Shown: positions 59,056 through 64,000 of the stretch, one piece after another
Numbering within the stretch: the first letter of the stretch is position 1
How the letters are laid out: every line of letters begins with the position of its first letter
Source of the DNA: Vitellaria paradoxa
Taxonomy: Eukaryota > Streptophyta > Magnoliopsida > Ericales > Sapotaceae
Direction: 5' to 3'
Length of the DNA stretch: 64,000 bases
Assembly: GCA_019916065.1 (NCBI GenBank)
Contig: CM034242.1
Span: 45,692,626-45,756,625 of the forward strand
Notes under the pieces: generated by a model
What the model saw: only the letters and a program-made list of their open reading frames with translations
Databases searched by the model: none
Told to the model about the DNA's origin: nothing
Program-made: the position numbers and the translations under genes

Positions 59056-59920
59056 GGAACTCCTATATTAATTTTGTGCTATTCCTTAATATTTTCCCAT
59101 GGTTTTTTGGATCTGTTTTTTTTTTTTTTTTTTTTTTTTTTTAAGTTAAGAGTGTTCCATTTTATGTTTCATATGACAATACTAGAAAATGTTAGTTTGA
59201 TGCTTCAATGTGCAGACTTGCAAAATTTACTCACATTCCAAAGTTGCTTAGATTACTGGGGATTATATTGCTCCAGACTGGGGTTTGGTAAGTTGTCTTT
59301 CATTTTATTATTAGAATTGGTGGGGGAGGTTATGGGATGGACAATCATTTGGCATGGTTGTCTCCAAGGAGACATATATATTTAGCTGTGTGTGTATATA
59401 TATAATAAACTGCATTAATTTTACAGCAACAGAAGTCTTGTAGTAATATATGTATATAGCGATGATGTGTTTATTATGAGTTCAATATGTATCCTTAACC
59501 AGTTGAATTCCACTCTATATCAAAGCGTTGTGACTCTTGAGCTGCGTTTGAACTGAAATTTTTATTTATTTACTTTTGTCGGGTAGAGTTTCAGTTCATA
59601 TAAAAACTAAGTTAAGATTTGATTAGGTTTAATGCAAACACAAACGAGATTGAGTTGGAACTCGGGTAAGTCAAATTAATATAAGATAAATAAAATGAAT
59701 CAATATAAGTTGTAAATTGCAGCTATGCAATTAGGTGAAGAGACAAACATAACTATTTATTGAAGTGGAAAAGAACATGGAGAATTTAAAAGCACTCTCC
59801 TCATCATTTGTATTGACGGAAATACTGGCAACATAGAGAGGAACACACTTGTTCGGTAACAAAGAGAGGGGATTAATTATTAAGTCATATGTAGGCACGT
59901 TCATGCCATATATCTATAAT

Positions 59921-59925
<5 letters not shown>
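59056..59925. other. 3' flank of BTF3 and gene-free spacer
   Basis: A T-run is at 59118-59142, and the word ATATAATAAACTGC near 59398-59411 may serve as part of a polyadenylation region. No gene is visible up to the GA microsatellite. Confidence 0.5.

Positions 59926-59958
<33 letters not shown>
59926..59958. repeat. (GA)n microsatellite next to the GDSL stop codon
   Basis: About 16 GA units lie 6 bp from the stop codon (59964-59966) of the minus-strand GDSL gene, and therefore in its 3' UTR. Confidence 0.85.
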
Positions 59959-59960
<2 letters not shown>

Positions 59961-59963
59961 CAA

Positions 59964-60202
59964 TTAATGCATGGCCATGAGAGTGCTGAGATTCATGGGG
60001 GCCATGTACTTGGCTGAGCCCTCCATAATCTGCTTCACGATGAGCTTATTTGCCCTCTCAGATGGATGGAAACGGTCCCAAAATACGTACAAATCCCTAT
60101 TTGGGCACAAGGCGGAGGCTGCAGTGCAAAGTCCTAACCCGTTGTAAGGTCCTTGCCCACAACATGCTATTTTTGATGTGATAAATCCTGCACCCAAATT
60201 TA

Positions 60203-60234
<32 letters not shown>

Positions 60235-62164
60235 TAAATATGTGTATGCACATCATACCAATACTTTTCTAACAAGCTATTCTAAAATTTACATTTATAT
60301 ATGACTTTATATATAACATTGCATGTTTTCTAAAAGAAATTATGTAACTCATTTGAAGTTGTATAAATTAATATATATTTATAGAGATTATAACTTAGTA
60401 ATTTATACTGTGAGTAACAAATTTAAATTTTATAAAGATTTATAGAAATTTTTAGACATCCTATCTATATAGCTTATATAATTTACTTAAAAAAAAAAAG
60501 AAGAAGAAGGGGATATACATATATAGAGAGGGAGAGAGAATATAATACCATGAGCTTGAGGGTTAGTGATGAAATCCATGTGAATTTGTTGTGCATTTGC
60601 AGCGATGAAGACGTGAGTGCCAATTTTACGGTTGAGGGCGTTGACCATCCGAACGAGCTGGGGATTGAACAAAGAAGCAGCTTGTTGAAGGTCAGCGGCG
60701 CATTCGCCATCTTTGCTCCATAGTCCCAATTCTGCTGGTGAACAACCTAATGGCCCTGTCCCTGTCACGATCACCTTACGAGCCCCCATCTCATATAGTC
60801 TCTGCCATTACATACATATTTATATATATTAGAATTTTAATCAAGGGTGTATTTAACAAGTGGAAATGGTTTTATACTCCATTATTTTTATTTTTATTTT
60901 TACCAGGGTCGGAGCCAAGTTAAAAAATTCCTACCCTTTTACGTGTTCTATTGATCTTGTGTATTTTTTAATAAATTTTTTTATTATAAGATAAAAAATT
61001 ATAAATAGTATTAAATATTTAAAAATAATTTAAATAAAGAGAGTAAGTTGCTAAATAATCATAAAAGTGGTCTAAAAATTGGACAGGACAGGGTGACCCA
61101 AATCAACCCTAAAGGCTCAGGAATGGAGTGGCCTAAGCCTTAACTTGGGAGAGGAGGGGCAGGGTTGTGTAGACCAATGGGGTCAAGGGTGGGTCAAGTC
61201 AAAAACATGGTCACAGGTCGACCTTCCCTCTTTACCTCACTAACTTGTCAAACTGTTAGATAATCATGGTGTATCTACTTAAAAATAATGATATACATTT
61301 AGATAGGTGTCCAACATTTATATGTCATACGAGCGTGAGAGTCTTGTAACTTATTTGTGTCCAACACATTTTTAGATATTGAGATTTATTTCACATTAAT
61401 AAAATTAATAATTCATAACTAGTGTAAAATTTTAATAAGATATTTTTATTCATAATTAATTAGTTTTGAGTTAAATATTTTAATATGATATCAGAATTAG
61501 ATTTAGAGAGGATTCAACAACATCTTTTCATATTAATCTTTCAATTATGTACTTTTCATATTTGATGCATTGGTCTGCCGCTGTATATGAGGGGGTGTAT
61601 TGAGATTTATCGCATATTGATAAAATTAATCCTCCCAAACTAGTATATATACAAGATCTTAATGGAATTTCAGTTCATAACTAACTGATTTTGAATTGGT
61701 TAATTTAACACCAAACACAATTAATCATCAATTTTTATTTGTTTGTATGCATTAATAAATATCACAATATATATATATATATAAATACACTAATTTCTAA
61801 GCTAGTAGCACATATGCCACATAAATATAATATCAAATATGACGAAAAGGAAGAGGAAGAAGAAGAAATTAGGAAGAGAAAATAAGAAGGAAAGTACTGA
61901 ATATATAATTTAATGAATTACCTGTAAAATTTTCTGATACTCGGAGATCACATAGTTGACAAATTGAGGGAGAGTGAACTGAAAGGACCTGAGAGAGAAG
62001 GGGACCAAGAAGTAGTTGTTCACAAAGTCGTTGCCGCCGAGGCTAATGAGAACAACTGACTGCTTTAACAATTCCTTTGTCTTCTCAACTCCTATAACTT
62101 CACTCACTCTTTGCTGGTATTGTCCGAAGAGTTCCAACTGCTGAGATATCCTTATTATGTTCGC
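59964..62164 (-). CDS. GDSL esterase/lipase, last three exons only
   Basis: Exons 62164-61922, 60801-60549 and 60187-59964 join in phase to 239 codons ending LMAMH. GDSL enzymes hydrolyse esters, often secreted and acting on cuticle or cell-wall lipids. Block III ([11 protein letters not shown]) and the catalytic Asp-His block V (WDRFHPSE) are present, as is the family's GTGPLGC motif. Missing are roughly 125 N-terminal residues: signal peptide, the GDS box with the nucleophile Ser, and block II. These normally sit in a first exon, which would lie above 62164 on this strand. No such exon is seen up to 64000; a gypsy fragment and microsatellites lie there. Either the first exon is beyond the window with a retroelement in intron 1, or the gene is truncated. 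Visible exons have no stops. Confidence 0.85.
60802..61921 (-). other. GDSL intron, repeat-poor
   Basis: AT-rich with no recognised element. 61085-61235 is locally GC-richer (GGGTGACCC, GGTCAAGGGTGGGTCAAGTC) without coding capacity. Confidence 0.5.
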
Positions 62165-62379
62165 CTATATACAGGGCGGGTCCGAAAATTTTGTTGAGTG
62201 GGGATAAAATTGAGGGTAAATTATATTTAGACCATCTGAATTCCTTCGACATTTAAAAATTACGTTAACCTCTTTTATTTTTAAATGTTTGTAACTCAGA
62301 CTCCCTTCCATTAGTGTGTCATTAGAATTTCTGTTTAAATGATGACGTCAGCCAAATTATTTTTTTAATATACCAAATT

Positions 62380-62423
<44 letters not shown>

Positions 62424-62850
62424 GGACTAAAATTACCTCTCCAATATTTAAAATTTACACACATATATATATATATATATCTATATAAAGGAGAAGCAAA
62501 GACCAAAGCCCCGTGGAAGGGCTCGCGTGTTTTGCTCTTGGACTTCCTCAACCGAAAGCTGCACAAGGGTCTCGTTTTGCCAACTTCAGTTCAGGTATGT
62601 CGAGTTCCCTTGTGTTTGGTTGCCTAGAAACTGCGGGAAACAGAAAATAAAATGTATTTTAAAATGGTTTCATTTATGATGCTTTGTGGGTTTGTTCCAT
62701 AAATGAGAAAAACGGGGTAAAAATTGAGAAAAATAGTGGCATTTGGCTCAGTTAGTGGAGGTTTCGAGTACCCTGAGATTTTCTCAGTTGTACAGAGGAT
62801 TGCTAATTTATTTAAATGATTAATGTTGGGTTTAAAGGTGAAGGGTTCTG
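62165..62850. other. Repeats and an unidentified GC-richer segment beside the GDSL gene
   Basis: 62180-62370 resembles the AAATTATATTTAGACC-type ends of plant inverted-repeat elements. (TA)n tracts occur at 62386-62420 and 62464-62480. 62486-62596 is GC-richer and ends in TTCAG|GTATGTCG, which looks like a captured exon with a donor site. Its short translation is not recognised. No GDSL first exon is present. Confidence 0.45.
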
Positions 62851-64000
62851 TTCGGCAGCAGAAATTATCGCCGGAACTGCTGACCACGCCAACCGGAAAT
62901 GCAATCGCCGACCTGCCGAACAATTGACGGTCACCTCGTTCAAATTGGGGTTGCGGAAGGAGGATAGGCTGTGGCTCTCCTTGACCAAAAAGCCAGCAGC
63001 CAACATGTCGGATCTTATGTGTCGAATCGAGAAGTACGCCAAGGTGGAGGACGAGACACAGCCGGCCGAGCAGAAAGAAAGGAGATCCCAGGGCCAGACA
63101 AGAGAGAAAAGACGGGGAGACGGCCGCCGATTCATTGACGAGGGGAAGTCAGTCTTTGAAGCGATCAATACGGTGTTCAAAGAGCCAATCTTCAAGATCC
63201 TTCCCCAAATAAAAAATAGGCCATATTTCAGATGGCCCGGAAAGCTGCCGGATTTCCCTGGAAAGGAGAATTCTAAAAACTACTGCGCGTATCATCAAGA
63301 CAAGGGGCATCGCACCGGAGCCTGCCGATCGTTACGACATCATCTGGAGGAATTGGTGCGCAGAGGCCACCTTAAAGAGTTCGTCGATGAGGGCAGAACC
63401 AGAGAAGCAGCCCCACAGGATAGAGAGCCAAGGAGGCAACGAGAAGAGACTGCCGAGGAGGAGGCAGCCGAAGAGGTTCAACCCCCACCAAGGGCCAGGG
63501 TGCGCAGAGATGTCCCGAGACCTGCAGTCATCCACGTGATTCATATGGAATGGCGATCCCAGAGTGTCATTAATCATGCCCCTAATCCACCAAGTAAAGA
63601 AATCTTGGGCGTCGCGGGTCAGCCGAACAAGCGTCCAAGGACAGCCGCCATGGAGGAAATCACTTTTCATGAAGACGAGCATCCTGGTGTTCAGCTGCCG
63701 CACAATGATGCCCTAGTGGTCACTCTGGGCATGTTTAATTCAGAAGTAAGGAGAATCCTGGTAGATGCAGGAAGCTCAACAGAAGTTATGTTTCTGAGCT
63801 TATTTAAGAAGCTCGGACTAACTGAAGAAGATCTGGAACCGGCAGAATGCCCGCTCATAGGATTCAATTCTGCTCCTGTCTGGCCTCTGGGCAGAGTCGT
63901 CATTCCTGTCCGCGTGGGTCCGGTGGAGCAAGAGGTTGAGTTCACTGTTGTGGATTCCCCCTCTTCCTACAATGCTATAGTAGGGAGATCGTAGATTCAC
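62851..64000 (+). mobile_element. Ty3/gypsy (Tat-like) Gag-protease fragment, runs off the window
   Basis: The frame 62816-63994 carries the end of the Gag core (FKLGLRKEDRLWLSL, MSDLMCRIEKYAKVEDE) and a CCHC-like finger (CAYHQDKGHRTGAC). A charged linker follows, then a retropepsin region with ILVDAGSSTEVMF. The usual active-site triad is D-T/S-G; here it is D-A-G. A TAG at 63992-63994 interrupts the conserved stretch right after NAIVGRS. The N-terminal half of Gag and any LTR are not seen to the left. This looks like a broken copy; its right part lies outside the window. Confidence 0.8.

Noticed and set aside
62816..62930. Start of the gypsy frame (Met at 62816) as a true protein start
   Set aside because: Similarity to Gag only begins near 62930; the earlier part looks like unrelated or rearranged DNA, so the Met is probably fortuitous.

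Overview
The window is nuclear DNA of a flowering plant, most likely a eudicot. It is AT-rich, its genes are split by GT-AG introns with AT-rich interiors, and the gaps are filled with plant transposons and microsatellites. No bacterial, organellar or viral gene was seen. The species cannot be named from the sequence alone.

Five host genes could be rebuilt exon by exon. (1) On +, 9855-19828, a CHFR-type RING E3 ubiquitin ligase with 12 coding exons, a Cys-rich region and a C-terminal PBZ zinc finger, but no visible N-terminal FHA domain. (2) On +, 36363-38695, a two-exon U-box/armadillo E3 ligase of the PUB9 type. (3) On -, 44855-53585, the small mitochondrial complex I subunit NDUFA6/B14, whose two short exons are separated by an 8.3-kb intron full of transposon remains. 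(4) On +, 55892-59055, the beta subunit of the nascent-polypeptide-associated complex (BTF3), with a TATA box, site II motif and telo-box upstream. (5) On -, 59964-62164, the last three exons of a GDSL esterase/lipase; its first exon is missing, and a retrotransposon lies where it should continue. The genes are independent of one another; nothing suggests a cluster acting in one pathway.

Mobile DNA dominates the rest. The main element is a complete Ty1/copia retrotransposon on - (22015-31614): two 934-bp LTRs that look identical, a 5-bp target duplication, a tRNA-Met primer site, one uninterrupted 1716-codon Gag-Pol frame, and a second downstream frame broken by a single stop. A 1.9-kb gag-only LTR element with degenerate LTRs and a LINE tail lie inside the NDUFA6 intron. 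A Ty3/gypsy Gag-protease fragment runs off the right edge. A long-terminal-inverted-repeat (Mutator-like) element covers 2707-6246. At least ten MITE-like units with Tourist-like TWA target sites are scattered throughout, one nested in another.

The least ordinary stretch is 33.3-35.1 kb: a tandem array whose units carry a perfect 20-bp palindrome, next to a three-copy 82-bp repeat, apparently enclosed by weak inverted repeats. It looks like a non-autonomous element carrying its own satellite. I found no tRNA, rRNA, CRISPR array or replication origin.
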